Shown here: in pieces, positions 27,001-34,707 of the stretch
Layout: the number at the start of each line of letters is the position of its first letter
Numbering within the stretch: position 1 is the first letter of the stretch
NCBI RefSeq assembly: GCF_028689785.1
Contig: NZ_JAQVCN010000045.1
Span: 1-41,329 of the forward strand
Reading direction: 5' to 3'
DNA from: Zoogloea sp.
Lineage (GTDB): Bacteria; Pseudomonadota; Gammaproteobacteria; Burkholderiales; Rhodocyclaceae
DNA: 41,329 nucleotides
Program-made: the position numbers and the translations under genes
Notes under the pieces: generated by a model
The model's database searches: none
Seen by the model: only the letters and a program-made list of their open reading frames with translations
Told to the model about the DNA's origin: nothing

Positions 27001-27905
27001 TGAACCAGGGACCGGTATAGTGCCGCGAGACGAAGAGTTCCACTGCCCGGCGCTCCTGTGGCGTCAGCACCGAGGCGCCCTCGGAGTTCACCTGCCATGC
27101 CCTCGAAATCGTCTCTTCCAAGGTCAGCTCCGGCACGCCGGAAACGTCCGGTATCCAAACTGAAGTCGACATCTTTGATCTCCGGGTAGATCCTGCGGAC
27201 GAAGTTATAGCTCGCTTGGAGCATCGGCAGCAGGTTGTCCTCGCTCTTGAAGTCCCACACCAAACGGTTCCAGCCCCGCATTGCATCGTGCGGTGCGAGA
27301 AACTTGGTGTTGCCGTACTTCAGGGCCAGACTGATCATGTTCTCGAGGCGTCGGCGCTTGCCGGCCTCGGTGATTCCATCCGGGTCTCCGATGAGCCGGA
27401 GCCCGTTGTTGTGGGCGTAGGTCCCTGCAATCTGATAGACCCGACCGCCTTGGTCGCCAGTCTCCAGGGCGCCCACGTTGACCCAGACCATCCCGTAGTC
27501 GTTTTCGAGGATGTAGGCATCCCGGTGGTAGCGACGGCCGCCCTTCTCCCCTTGCACTCGAAGTGTCCAGGCTTTCGTAGCCCGGCGGTCAACCTCCGGC
27601 GACGGGAATACCTGTAGCTCCCCTTGCCCGATTTCGCCGGCAATCTCGAGCATGTCAGTTGCGGAGCTGGTCGGCAGGCGGAAGAAGTCTTCCGCGGTCT
27701 CCCGTGCCACCTGCCTGATGGCTTCTGCCGCCCGCTTCGCCGAGAGCTTACCGGAAAACTTTACCATGGATTGTGAGCTTTGCTCACTTTTCAACCCGAA
27801 AAACTCTAGCCCCCCGTCGGCCAGAAAGGCTTTCATCGCCGCGAGACCCTGCACAACCACAGGCTTTCCGCCCTCGCCGACGAACCGATATGTGCAGTCG
27901 CTCAT
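24039..27905 (-). CDS. Large polyvalent phage protein with LPD38-like C-terminus
   Basis: The 1288-residue protein is the last gene before the att site. The N-terminal part (1-250) has VYQIAGTYAHNNGLRLIGDP and ENMISLALKYGNTKFLAPH, a block that recurs in phage polyvalent proteins. VRYSRRR near 330 looks like an interdomain junction. The C-terminal part (about 690-1000) has TRWFAAVNTQYNPIFGIVNA, and ALYAFFNASMQGSARLW followed by a hydrophobic segment, as in the LPD38 domain of large polyvalent proteins. Such proteins are thought to be packaged and ejected into the host with DNA. The start overlaps the ferritin stop by 4 nt (ATGA). A stretch at about 26925-27165 has codon statistics favouring another frame. 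Confidence 0.7.
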   Translation of the reverse strand: MSDCTYRFVGEGGKPVVVQGLAAMKAFLADGGLEFFGLKSEQSSQSMVKFSGKLSAKRAAEAIRQVARETAEDFFRLPTSSATDMLEIAGEIGQGELQVFPSPEVDRRATKAWTLRVQGEKGGRRYHRDAYILENDYGMVWVNVGALETGDQGGRVYQIAGTYAHNNGLRLIGDPDGITEAGKRRRLENMISLALKYGNTKFLAPHDAMRGWNRLVWDFKSEDNLLPMLQASYNFVRRIYPEIKDVDFSLDTGRFRRAGADLGRDDFEGMAGELRGRLGADATGAPGSGTLRLAALYRSLVQEEDPEGRVGVLLADGEGRTELVRSLTEVRYSRRRTIADLSPGQEAAADRVLGAPKTFADRWQARTATSITAAWEAPEPSKLFGGRIDKDSLIYTLQNKQIDMKRVVDAITAKIGQIADAWNPYLQEELFHGRSAKGVKDFLTKEMRPLLNRMREGGVGMEEFERFLHARHAKEANDHIARINPDAPDLQDGGSGMTNQEARDIMAALSPERRQMMDALAAHVDAINGNTRKLLVESGLETAETVNAWEAAYKHYVPLQREDAESGGLGIRQGFSVRGSAAKRRTGSTRAVVDILANIAMQRERTIVRAEKNRVAQALYVLSLKAPNPDFWMPINPDEAKAMKPAERQKIASELVALGLDPADAQNFVKEPVERYVNPATGLVAERINPTLRNRDNVLAVRVDGKDRFVFFNQWDERAQRMAGALKNLDADQLGRMLQASAKVTRWFAAVNTQYNPIFGIVNALRDGQSALLQLSTTAIRGDEAKVLAGAVPAMKGIYAALRAERAGNAAPAGDWSALWEDFQQNGGQTGFRDQFSNSQARADALRRELDPMAWADGPLAKIFKVDGALRVPLGVAQQQAAGLFGWLSDYNDMMENGFRLSAYKAARDRGMSKQQAASIAKNLTVNFNRKGQVATQAGALYAFFNASMQGSARLWQTLKGPVGRKIIGGGLALGVLQALMLAAAGFGDDDPPEFVRERSIVIPLADGKYASIPMPLGYHVIPSFSRITTEWALSGFKDTAKRFGDILGLLADTFNPIGNAGISVQTIAPTAVDPLVALAENRDYTSKPIAQQDFNGLSPTPGHTRAKDTASGLSKAIAYWANLGSGGTNYKPGLVSPTPDQLDYLIGQITGGVGREYLKGEQTVSSLFSGEELPTYKIPLLGRFYGDTQGQSSEGTRYYANLKELHLHKAEIEGRRKDGGDVAEYLNENPTARFALGGLLRVENEVRKLREAKRDALEKVQPGRVQMIDARITMLMRQFNERLEGLP

Positions 27906-28390
27906 GCGCCGAGCTCCTGGTCGAAGGTGAGCATTGCTCCCTTATCAGTCCCGCAACGCTCCAGCCGCGAGATCAAATCGCTGATCTCACCGACGGATGT
28001 GCGCTGCTCCTCGAGATACGACAGCAGGAACTGCCGGGTGGTCGGGCAGCGGCACTCCTCGTGCCAGGCCTCGTAGTCCTGGCCCAGCTGCACCTCCGTG
28101 TCGTACGCAACCTGGAGCGCATCCCCCAGAGAGCCGACAGTTTCGTCGATAGCCGGCACGGCGGGTACCGGCAGCCAGCTGCCGCGCTGGTTCGCAAAAT
28201 CGACGAGGCGCTGGTAGTGCCCCCGCTCCGAGGAGGACTCCGCGAGGAAGAACTTCTGGGCTCCGAACCAGCCTTGGAACTGCATCTGGTTCCCGATGTG
28301 CTGGTAGAGGTGCGCCGCGTAGAGCTCTGCGGCAGCGGCTTGAGCCAGCATCGTCTCGATGGGCTTCGTGAGCAGGTTCTTGATCGGCAT
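27902..28390 (-). CDS. Ferritin (FtnA-like, non-heme), phage-encoded
   Basis: The 162-residue protein aligns along its length with bacterial ferritin FtnA. AAELYAAHLYQH gives Glu22 and Tyr29; ESSSERGHYQRL gives Glu55 and His58 in the ExxH pattern; YDTEVQLGQDYE gives Glu99; YLEEQRTS gives Gln129. These are the six ligands of the di-iron ferroxidase centre (E. coli E17, Y24, E50, H53, E94, Q127). The acidic third-site residue near FtnA position 130 is replaced. No Met for heme at the bacterioferritin position is obvious. It would oxidise Fe2+ and store it in a 24-mer. It lies 10 nt after one polyvalent gene and overlaps the next by 4 nt, so it is part of the phage operon. AGGACT precedes the ATG. 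Confidence 0.88.
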   Translation of the reverse strand: MPIKNLLTKPIETMLAQAAAAELYAAHLYQHIGNQMQFQGWFGAQKFFLAESSSERGHYQRLVDFANQRGSWLPVPAVPAIDETVGSLGDALQVAYDTEVQLGQDYEAWHEECRCPTTRQFLLSYLEEQRTSVGEISDLISRLERCGTDKGAMLTFDQELGA

Positions 28391-28400
28391 GGGGAGTCCT

Positions 28401-31400
28401 TCAGCAGTTGATGGCCACCACCCCGGAGGACTCCAGGGTGTCGAGGATGTCGAGGATATTTTCCTGGACGTACCGGATCTGGTCCGCCCTGGGGTGCGTT
28501 TCGAGGGATTCGTTTGCGCGAATGCGTTTCAGGCCTCGGGCATCGAGGCCTTCGAAAATCACCGCCAAGCCTTGCACCTGGCGGGGTGCAGCTGCTACTT
28601 GAGGGGCTGCTTGTCGGCGGGCTTCGCTTCGTCGGCGGCGGCTGAAGCGGACTTTGCCCCATCCGTAGCGGTCGGCGAAGTCTTGGTTAACCCGCTCGAC
28701 CCGGGGACGGAGCTCACTTTCAACCCACTCTTGTAGATCGGGTCGTTCGGACCCGCGTGGTCCCAGCTGATTACCGGCATGGATAGCCTCCTTGTACTGT
28801 GCGCCGTCCGGGTGTGCTTCCCAGTCGTTGCCGATGTAGTCGCCCTCCGAGCGGAACGTGCGGCCGCGGAGGTCGATGCCAATGCGCGCAGCCGCCTCAC
28901 GGATCTGGGCGTGGAACTCGGGGTTCGGGACATCACTGAAGTTCAGGACCCGCACGCCTACGCCCGGGACGTAGGCAGGAGCCCAGTCGTCCCGCCCGCT
29001 CACTTCGAAGATGCTCTGGTAGAGCTTCGCAACCTCGTCGTGAGTGGGATCCCGTCCGAAGTCCAGCTGAACTCCGTTGGCATTCTCAACTACGGCATCG
29101 AAGATCGGATAGTGCCACACCACTGCCTCTTGGGCGAGTACATACCCCCGGATCGCCGAGTAGGTGTTCAGCCGTTCACGCACCTCGGCCGGCAGCGCAC
29201 CGTCCGACACCTGGATTTGGACCTCGGTCTGTGCCCCCGCGCCGACGTTCATCTGCCAGGCCGACGGGCCAAAGGCAGTGCCCTGCACCGGCAAGCCGAT
29301 CTCCTGAGCGATCAGGTCTTGCCCACCCTCGTCCTGGAGCGCCTTGTCGATAGCCGCCAGGTATTCCGCCTGCTCCTCCTGAGAGGCGCCAAAGATCCCC
29401 GGGAGCACGCCCGATGTCTTACCAGGCATGGCCTCCCAGCTAACCTGCCCAATACGCCCCTCGGATTGTTGCAACAGGCTGCCGGCCCGGGCCGCCTTGG
29501 CGTAGGCCACGAAGCCATCCTTCACGGCGGCACGGACTTGCTCCAGCTGCCCTTCCAGTCGGCTGTCGGCGCCAAAGGTGTTGCCCTTGATCACCTGGAG
29601 CAGCTGGTTGATGGCGTTGCTGATCGCCATCCGGAGCCGAGCCACAATGCCTTGGGCTGCCTCGGTTCCCTGGGCACTCTCGATCTCCGAGAAGACCTGG
29701 GACCAGAACGAAGCCTCGGCGAATCGGTTGCCGGCAAGGTCCGCCATCCACTCCTCGGCCAGGAAGTCGCGAAGGGTCTGCCCATTCGTCCCCTTCGCCG
29801 GCTTGTCGAGGTCCTGGGCCAGCTCGGTACCGAAGTAGTCCTTGTGCTGGGCCGCCAGCTGCTCGTCGGTGAGCAGGTTGGCCAGGGCCTTGCGCATCGC
29901 CTCGAAAGCCTCCGGCGCCTGGACACGCATGGCGTGGACAAGCTCGTGGCCGAGCACGCGAAGCTGGGCCACGGAGCTCGAGACGTTCAAGTAGATGACG
30001 TCGCCGTCGGTACGCCACGCACCATCAGCAGCCTTGCCCGAGGCAGACCGGTAGAAAACCACCTTCTTTTTGAAGAGGCGGGCCACCTGCCGGATGAAGT
30101 CGGCGCTCTGCTTGGATACCTCCCCCGCTGCCGCTTTGTCGGCACCCGGCATCTCGGTCACTACCGAGGCGTCGCGGACCCCGACCAGCTGGTTAACCGT
30201 GGCTTCGTGCTCAGCCTTCGTGCGGAGCTCGGGCGCATCGGCCCGCTGCTTCTTGCGGGCGTTGGACTCCTCGGCCTTCTGCCGGAGGCGCGCGTCCGGG
30301 TCGCCGCGTTTGGTCGACAGCCGGCCTCCTGACGCCCGGATTTCCTCCTGCGCGGCTTCCGCTTCGACTGCCGGCTGGTCGCCGAACTTCGTGGACGACG
30401 CCGGACGGGTCGTGTCTGACTTCGACAGCCACTGCTTAAACACCGGCAGAGTCATTTGCGTGACGGCCCCGCGCCGCTTCGGACCGGTCTTGTCCCCGAA
30501 GTGCGCATCGTAGGCTTTCGCCGCCTCCGCCTGGCTTCCGTAGCCCACCAGAACTTTGTGCTCGTCAAAAGACCCCGTGCCTGGGTCGTACTGGTCGACG
30601 ACGAAAACAGGCCCGCCATGGTTCGTCGAGGTCCCCGGCTTCACGTAGACGTCGACTTGATCGCCGTCCGCACCCTTCGTGCGCTTCACGTAGCCGTAGT
30701 GGGCCTTCATCTTCGTGACCCACTTCTTGCCCCTCTCCACCCCGGAGCGGCTGGTCCCCGCCGGGTTTTCCACAGCGATCTGCAGCCCGCCGACTGAGAT
30801 GTGCCCCTTCGCGTAGTTGCCGGCGTCCTTCTGCTTATCGGTCGGCGTCGGGTTGGCGGCTGCCGCCGCGGCATCGACGGAGGCCTCCTCTTCCTGCGCA
30901 ACCTGCTCCTGCCGGGCCTGTGCCGCCTGGTTCGCCTGCTGGGCTTGGGCCTGCTCCTGCTCCAGCCTGCGTGCTGCAGCTACCTGCGCCGCCGGCATCG
31001 TGGCCACCGGCTGTACTGCCGCAGGGGCCACCTCGTCCTGGGCAGCGTCAGCAACAGCAGCCTGGTTCACAGCCACAGGATCCGGAGCCGCCCGCGACTG
31101 GCGCTCGACCTTGCTGGCCTGGTGGATGCGCTCCGCCTCGGCTCGCATCTCAGCAGCCTGCCCCCGGATGGCCGCCGCTTCGGCGGGTGGCGTGCTTTCG
31201 CCGATGGACTTCTCGAGAGCGGCAGCATTGCGGTTCAGCTCGACGACCGTCTTGAACGCGGCCTGATCGCGGGCAGAAGCCTCCTCTTCCTGCGCGACCT
31301 GCTCCTGCCGCACTTGTGCCGCCTGATTCGCCTGCTGGGCTTGGGCCTGCTCCTGCTGTGCCTGCTGGATCTGCGCAATCTCACCGGCCGGCTTGCGCAC

Positions 31401-32591
31401 GACCGCATAGCCGGACTGAGCACGCGGGTGCGGCACCACGGACAGGAAAGCAGCATCCGGTCGTTGCTCCAGCTCGGCCTGGGCGTCCTCCGGGGTTGCG
31501 TACGCGCGCAAGAGCTGGGACGTCAGGTCGGCAGGGGCCTGCCCGGCAACGTGTGCCGCGGCGGCCAGGGTACCGTCGGGAGGGGGAGGAGGCATCGGGA
31601 TGCCGCGATCCGGCAACAAACCTGCGACGCCCCCTTCCAGGTATTGGTCCGCAGCGCCTCGCAACTCCAGATTGGCCGCATCCATCTCGGCATTCGTGGG
31701 GGCTGGCGCCGGCGCAGGCGGGGGCGTCGGCTTACCGCTGATGGCGTTGAAGCCACCCCCCATTGCAATGCCCGCCAGCATCCCTTGAGCACCCGCCTCC
31801 GGGACGCCTTCCAGCAGCGGCTTGTCGAGGGCCACATTCTGCCATGCCTGCTCCTGCATGGACTGCGGGAGTTCTTCCAGGATGCCTTCCGACAGCGCCC
31901 CTTCCACCACCCGGCGCGGCAAGCCCTTCGTACTGGTGCCCAGCGAACCGCGCGCCAGTGCGACGTCCAGGTCGTCCACCCCGAGACGCCGGCCGATGGC
32001 ACCCCCCAAGCCTCCGAGCAGGCCCGTGCCGATGCCGCCCAGCGCAGCGGCACCAGACTGCAGCGCCGTGAGCTCCTGGTCAGCGGTCTCCTGTCGAATT
32101 CCCTCCGCAAGGGAGCCCGCACCGATGGCCCCCTCGCCCAGCATGGCCTTCGCGATGGCGCCCCCCTTGGGGAGCAGAGCACGCCCAAATGCGGCCCCGC
32201 CCAGGGTACTCGGCAACGACTCCACTACTGTGTGGCCGATCGTGCTGGGGTTCTCGAGCATGGCGCCCAGCGTGCCCCCGAATCCTTCCGCGTCCGCGAC
32301 CTTGCGGTTGGCCTCTTGCTGCGCTGCGGAATAGCCCTCGTCGAAGAACTGCTTCGTGGCCTTGGGGTCGTAGCCCGTCAGCTCATTCAGCGCTTTGCCT
32401 GCCTTTCCCCCAGACGCCAGATCTGCCAAGCCGACAGCCGCTTCCCCCGCTCCGACGATGCCCTTGGCCAGCGAGATCGGAACATCCCCCAGGCGTCGCA
32501 GCAGGGAAGTCGGCTTCGCAGCCGGTTCCGGCCCCAGGAACTCATCCGCCCGCATGCCGGGGGTGCTGTCCAGAAACTCATCCGCCCGCAT
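28401..32591 (-). CDS. Polyvalent phage protein with pyrophosphatase-like and zincin domains
   Basis: The 1396-residue protein starts with two MRADEFL repeats and a Gly/Ala-rich hydrophobic region (about 40-290) that could insert in membranes. A Gln/Ala-rich coiled coil (about 330-580) contains one 26-residue segment twice. Next is a domain with GHISVGGLQIAVENPAG, ADGDQVDVYV and FDEHKVLVGYG (about 590-720), matching the inorganic-pyrophosphatase-like domain of polyvalent proteins. A zinc metallopeptidase domain has HELVH at 883-887 and EEWMADLAGN at 947-956. The C-terminal half-domain includes VRFSRRR. I take the ATG at 32591, sharing TGATG with the upstream stop; a GTG one codon earlier is possible. 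Likely a virion-carried effector protein. Confidence 0.75.
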   Translation of the reverse strand: MRADEFLDSTPGMRADEFLGPEPAAKPTSLLRRLGDVPISLAKGIVGAGEAAVGLADLASGGKAGKALNELTGYDPKATKQFFDEGYSAAQQEANRKVADAEGFGGTLGAMLENPSTIGHTVVESLPSTLGGAAFGRALLPKGGAIAKAMLGEGAIGAGSLAEGIRQETADQELTALQSGAAALGGIGTGLLGGLGGAIGRRLGVDDLDVALARGSLGTSTKGLPRRVVEGALSEGILEELPQSMQEQAWQNVALDKPLLEGVPEAGAQGMLAGIAMGGGFNAISGKPTPPPAPAPAPTNAEMDAANLELRGAADQYLEGGVAGLLPDRGIPMPPPPPDGTLAAAAHVAGQAPADLTSQLLRAYATPEDAQAELEQRPDAAFLSVVPHPRAQSGYAVVRKPAGEIAQIQQAQQEQAQAQQANQAAQVRQEQVAQEEEASARDQAAFKTVVELNRNAAALEKSIGESTPPAEAAAIRGQAAEMRAEAERIHQASKVERQSRAAPDPVAVNQAAVADAAQDEVAPAAVQPVATMPAAQVAAARRLEQEQAQAQQANQAAQARQEQVAQEEEASVDAAAAAANPTPTDKQKDAGNYAKGHISVGGLQIAVENPAGTSRSGVERGKKWVTKMKAHYGYVKRTKGADGDQVDVYVKPGTSTNHGGPVFVVDQYDPGTGSFDEHKVLVGYGSQAEAAKAYDAHFGDKTGPKRRGAVTQMTLPVFKQWLSKSDTTRPASSTKFGDQPAVEAEAAQEEIRASGGRLSTKRGDPDARLRQKAEESNARKKQRADAPELRTKAEHEATVNQLVGVRDASVVTEMPGADKAAAGEVSKQSADFIRQVARLFKKKVVFYRSASGKAADGAWRTDGDVIYLNVSSSVAQLRVLGHELVHAMRVQAPEAFEAMRKALANLLTDEQLAAQHKDYFGTELAQDLDKPAKGTNGQTLRDFLAEEWMADLAGNRFAEASFWSQVFSEIESAQGTEAAQGIVARLRMAISNAINQLLQVIKGNTFGADSRLEGQLEQVRAAVKDGFVAYAKAARAGSLLQQSEGRIGQVSWEAMPGKTSGVLPGIFGASQEEQAEYLAAIDKALQDEGGQDLIAQEIGLPVQGTAFGPSAWQMNVGAGAQTEVQIQVSDGALPAEVRERLNTYSAIRGYVLAQEAVVWHYPIFDAVVENANGVQLDFGRDPTHDEVAKLYQSIFEVSGRDDWAPAYVPGVGVRVLNFSDVPNPEFHAQIREAAARIGIDLRGRTFRSEGDYIGNDWEAHPDGAQYKEAIHAGNQLGPRGSERPDLQEWVESELRPRVERVNQDFADRYGWGKVRFSRRRRSEARRQAAPQVAAAPRQVQGLAVIFEGLDARGLKRIRANESLETHPRADQIRYVQENILDILDTLESSGVVAINC
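30883..31357. repeat. Duplicated 79-bp coding segment in the polyvalent gene
   Basis: Positions 30883-30961 and 31279-31357 are near-identical direct repeats. Each encodes the stretch QAQAQQANQAAQ and then VAQEEEAS. They flank about 105 residues of other coiled-coil sequence. A recent internal duplication is the simplest reading. Confidence 0.85.
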
Positions 32592-33766
32592 CACTGCATC
32601 CCCAGTTTCTTCAGCGCCGCAGTGGCCTGTTCTCGGCTGATCGTGCCGGCCTGATACTGGGCCCGGATCGCGTCAGCGCCAGCCGGGGCGGACCCGGCGG
32701 ACCGCCCCGGCCCTGCGCCGGCCAGCTCCAGCCCCTTGCGCACGTATTCGTCGATGGGCATCGGCTTGCCATCGGCACCCGCCGGCGGACTGGATGATGC
32801 GCTATAGGCCTTGAACAGCTCGCCCAGCAGCGCGGTCCGGCTTTTCTGGAGCTCAACGTCTCCGCGCGGGTCCTTCCCCTGCATGACCAGGATCTTGCGG
32901 GCAATCTCTGCCTGCGCGGCGGGGTCCTTGGCGTCCGCGTAGGCCTGGAAGAGGCCTTGCTGCGTGGTGAGCTGATCCGCCTGCGCCTGGGTCAGAGCCG
33001 CCTGCGCCCCGGTCTGCGCGCGCGTTGCCTGCGCCGTAGCCTCCCCGGTCAGGAAACTCGAGAGGAGAGACGCCTGATTCTTGGAGAGCCGGGACCGCCC
33101 TTCTGCCGGCGTGGCCAACGACGCCAGCAGTGTCGAGCGCGCACCGTCGCCCGCTTTCTCACCGAGCCAAGTGCCGCCACCCTTCTGGTAGTGGTTCTGG
33201 ATTGCCGCCCAGTCGCCCCGCTCTGCCGCCGCCTGCAGTGCCGCGGACACCGCCCCCGAGCCCCCGCCCCCAAACGGGTTCACGCCGGCCGGCACGATGC
33301 CCAGGGGGTTGCCCTTCATCTCCGCCACGGCAGCAGCGGGCTCCAGGTTGGTGAACAGCGGCGCCTGTCCCTTCTGGTCAATGCGCTTGATCGCAGGGGC
33401 GCTGGTATCCTTGGTCGTGAAGTCAGGGGTTCGGGCAGGGGCTTTCTCTGCCCCTGCGACAGGCTTGGGTGCGACGGCAGTAGCCGGCGGGGTTGCGGAG
33501 GGCGTAGGGGTGGCGGCCGGCTCGGCCACCAGGCCCTCCCGATTCTTGGCCCGAATATCCTCCGCTCGGGCGTCGAAGTTAGGCAGGAGATATTCCAAAA
33601 CACCCTTGTAGGCAGCTCCCGGGCTGCCGACGGTTACCGGAGCGGGCTGCGGCGCCAAGTTAGCAAAAGCGGGGCCTCCGATGGTGCCGGCGCCTACGCG
33701 TCCTGAGTCTTGGTAGGGCAGGTCAACCACGGTGGCCGTGCGCTGCGAGTTGGGGTAGTCGGGCAT
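32591..33766 (-). CDS. Phage protein, Ala/Pro-rich, probably structural
   Basis: The 391-residue product is not recognised. It is rich in Ala, Pro and Gly in the first 180 residues (GGPAFANLAP, then Pro/Thr repeats around 85-110). A helical region follows (about 180-310) with GDWAAIQNHYQKGGG and AQTGAQAALTQAQADQLTTQQ. The C-terminal tail (QYQAGTISREQATAALKKLGMQ, written here only as a short helical hook) resembles the ends of phage linker proteins. I chose ATG 33766 because GGAGG lies 5 nt upstream; the frame could open 7 codons earlier. Its stop overlaps the start of the polyvalent gene, suggesting coupled translation and a role in the same particle. Confidence 0.6.
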   Translation of the reverse strand: MPDYPNSQRTATVVDLPYQDSGRVGAGTIGGPAFANLAPQPAPVTVGSPGAAYKGVLEYLLPNFDARAEDIRAKNREGLVAEPAATPTPSATPPATAVAPKPVAGAEKAPARTPDFTTKDTSAPAIKRIDQKGQAPLFTNLEPAAAVAEMKGNPLGIVPAGVNPFGGGGSGAVSAALQAAAERGDWAAIQNHYQKGGGTWLGEKAGDGARSTLLASLATPAEGRSRLSKNQASLLSSFLTGEATAQATRAQTGAQAALTQAQADQLTTQQGLFQAYADAKDPAAQAEIARKILVMQGKDPRGDVELQKSRTALLGELFKAYSASSSPPAGADGKPMPIDEYVRKGLELAGAGPGRSAGSAPAGADAIRAQYQAGTISREQATAALKKLGMQ

Positions 33767-33822
33767 GGTAGCCTCCAGGTGAATCACCCCTGGACGCTAC
33801 CGCAGCCCCGCCAGCCAGCAGG

Positions 33823-34557
33823 TTACAGCGGACGCGGGAACCAAGAGCCGGCGTCAATCACCACCGGCGGCAGCGTTCCCGCGTCTGGCAGCGTCAAGCG
33901 CCCCGGCTGGAAGAACCACAGCCAGTACCGATACTGCAGCGCCTGCTGATCGGTCTTCATGTCGATGGCCTTGTTGCGCAAGTCGTTGACGAAGCTCCGT
34001 GCGTACAGCAACTCTGCCGGGCCACCTTCGCTCCAACCCCGGAGGCCGCAGTCAATCAAGATGCGATGTTCGGCATCGGTCACGAAGCGCGACACCCGCT
34101 CGGGCGCTATCGCGGTGGCAATCTCCCGGAGCTGCTTGCGAAGGCGCTGCACATCCGCCCGGGAAACGCCTGGCGGGGTAGGCTTGGGTGTTGGGGCTTG
34201 CACCGGCGCGCCGACTTCGCGGTCAAGGATGTCGAGCACCCAGCGCCGGAACTCTGCAGCGACCGGCGTGCGGGCAAACATGGCGACGAGGTGCGCGCCT
34301 CGGAGGGAGAAGATGCGGACCTCCTTCTCGCTGTTGCCGCTGCCGAAGCCCTTGACCGTCAATTTGACGGTCAAGGTCATGGAGGCGGAAAACTCCTCCG
34401 CATTACGTTCATAGACACGGGTTACGAGGTCTGTTCGAGCGTAACCGAGGGCGCCGGCAAGCTCGGCTGCGGTTAGCCAGATTTGGCCATTACGGGAGAC
34501 AGGGTTGAACGTGGTGTCGCGAAATGCGAGTGCAGGTGCGCGAGTGGTCGCAAGCAT
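33823..34557 (-). CDS. ant: BRO-N antirepressor (Ant-like)
   Basis: The 244-residue protein has an N-terminal BRO domain (about 10-115): FNPVSRNGQIWLTAAELAGALGY, then RVYERNAEEF, and IFSLRGAHLVAMFARTPVAAEFRRWVLD. The C-terminal region (about 135-244) has a helical segment and a Trp/Phe-rich end. BRO-N proteins with this architecture serve as phage antirepressors. AGGAG precedes the ATG at 34557. The same frame stays open upstream to an ATG at 34695, and that extension coincides with the icd-like leader. The P1-style arrangement with a C4 RNA upstream supports the antirepressor call. Confidence 0.78.
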   Translation of the reverse strand: MLATTRAPALAFRDTTFNPVSRNGQIWLTAAELAGALGYARTDLVTRVYERNAEEFSASMTLTVKLTVKGFGSGNSEKEVRIFSLRGAHLVAMFARTPVAAEFRRWVLDILDREVGAPVQAPTPKPTPPGVSRADVQRLRKQLREIATAIAPERVSRFVTDAEHRILIDCGLRGWSEGGPAELLYARSFVNDLRNKAIDMKTDQQALQYRYWLWFFQPGRLTLPDAGTLPPVVIDAGSWFPRPL

Positions 34558-34695
34558 GGTGGGGCTCCTGATTAGGTAGGAAACCCGCTTCCCATCGCCA
34601 GATGGGGTGAGCGGGACCGTGCAGGCTGGCGAACCGGAATCAGGACCGGCAGGGCCGAAGCCCTCCCACACGGCCCGCCCATTGAGCGTGACCAT
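34558..34695 (-). CDS. Icd-like leader ORF, in frame with ant
   Basis: An ATG at 34695 (MVTLNGRAVWEGFGPAG) opens 46 codons that run without stop into the antirepressor. In phages P1 and P7 the gene icd occupies this place and must be translated for ant to be expressed, C4 RNA blocking it. The wording of this leader peptide (Gly/Trp/Pro pattern) is loosely like short Icd/Ash-type phage leader ORFs. There is no clear ribosome binding site at 34695, so the true start is uncertain, and it could simply be untranslated leader. Confidence 0.4.
34584..34615 (-). promoter_or_regulatory. Leader hairpin ahead of the ant ribosome binding site
   Basis: CCCGCT (34584-34589) pairs with AGCGGG (34610-34615) and CCCATC (34591-34596) with GATGGG (34601-34606), leaving a GCCA loop on the plus strand and small bulges. 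It ends about 15 nt upstream of the ant Shine-Dalgarno. On the RNA its loop region reads TCTGGCGA, identical to the C4 RNA recognition loop. Confidence 0.7.
34626..34644 (-). promoter_or_regulatory. C4 RNA target site in the ant leader
   Basis: On the RNA strand CCTGATT (34644-34638) and TCGCCAG (34632-34626) are exact complements of AATCAGG and CTGGCGA in the C4 RNA, in colinear order with 5 nt between them (9 nt between in C4). Two short separated pairing segments are the known mode of P1 C4 recognition. Confidence 0.75.
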
Positions 34696-34707
34696 GCTAC
34701 GGACGTG

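Noticed and set aside
28595-28936. A 113-codon minus-strand frame inside the polyvalent gene's 3' part
   Set aside because: Its Ser/Arg/Thr-rich composition is that of an out-of-phase translation, and the larger frame continues through with plausible sequence.
30883-31357. CRISPR-like array
   Set aside because: Only two 79-bp copies inside a coding frame, both encoding the same coiled-coil peptide; no array is present anywhere in the window.
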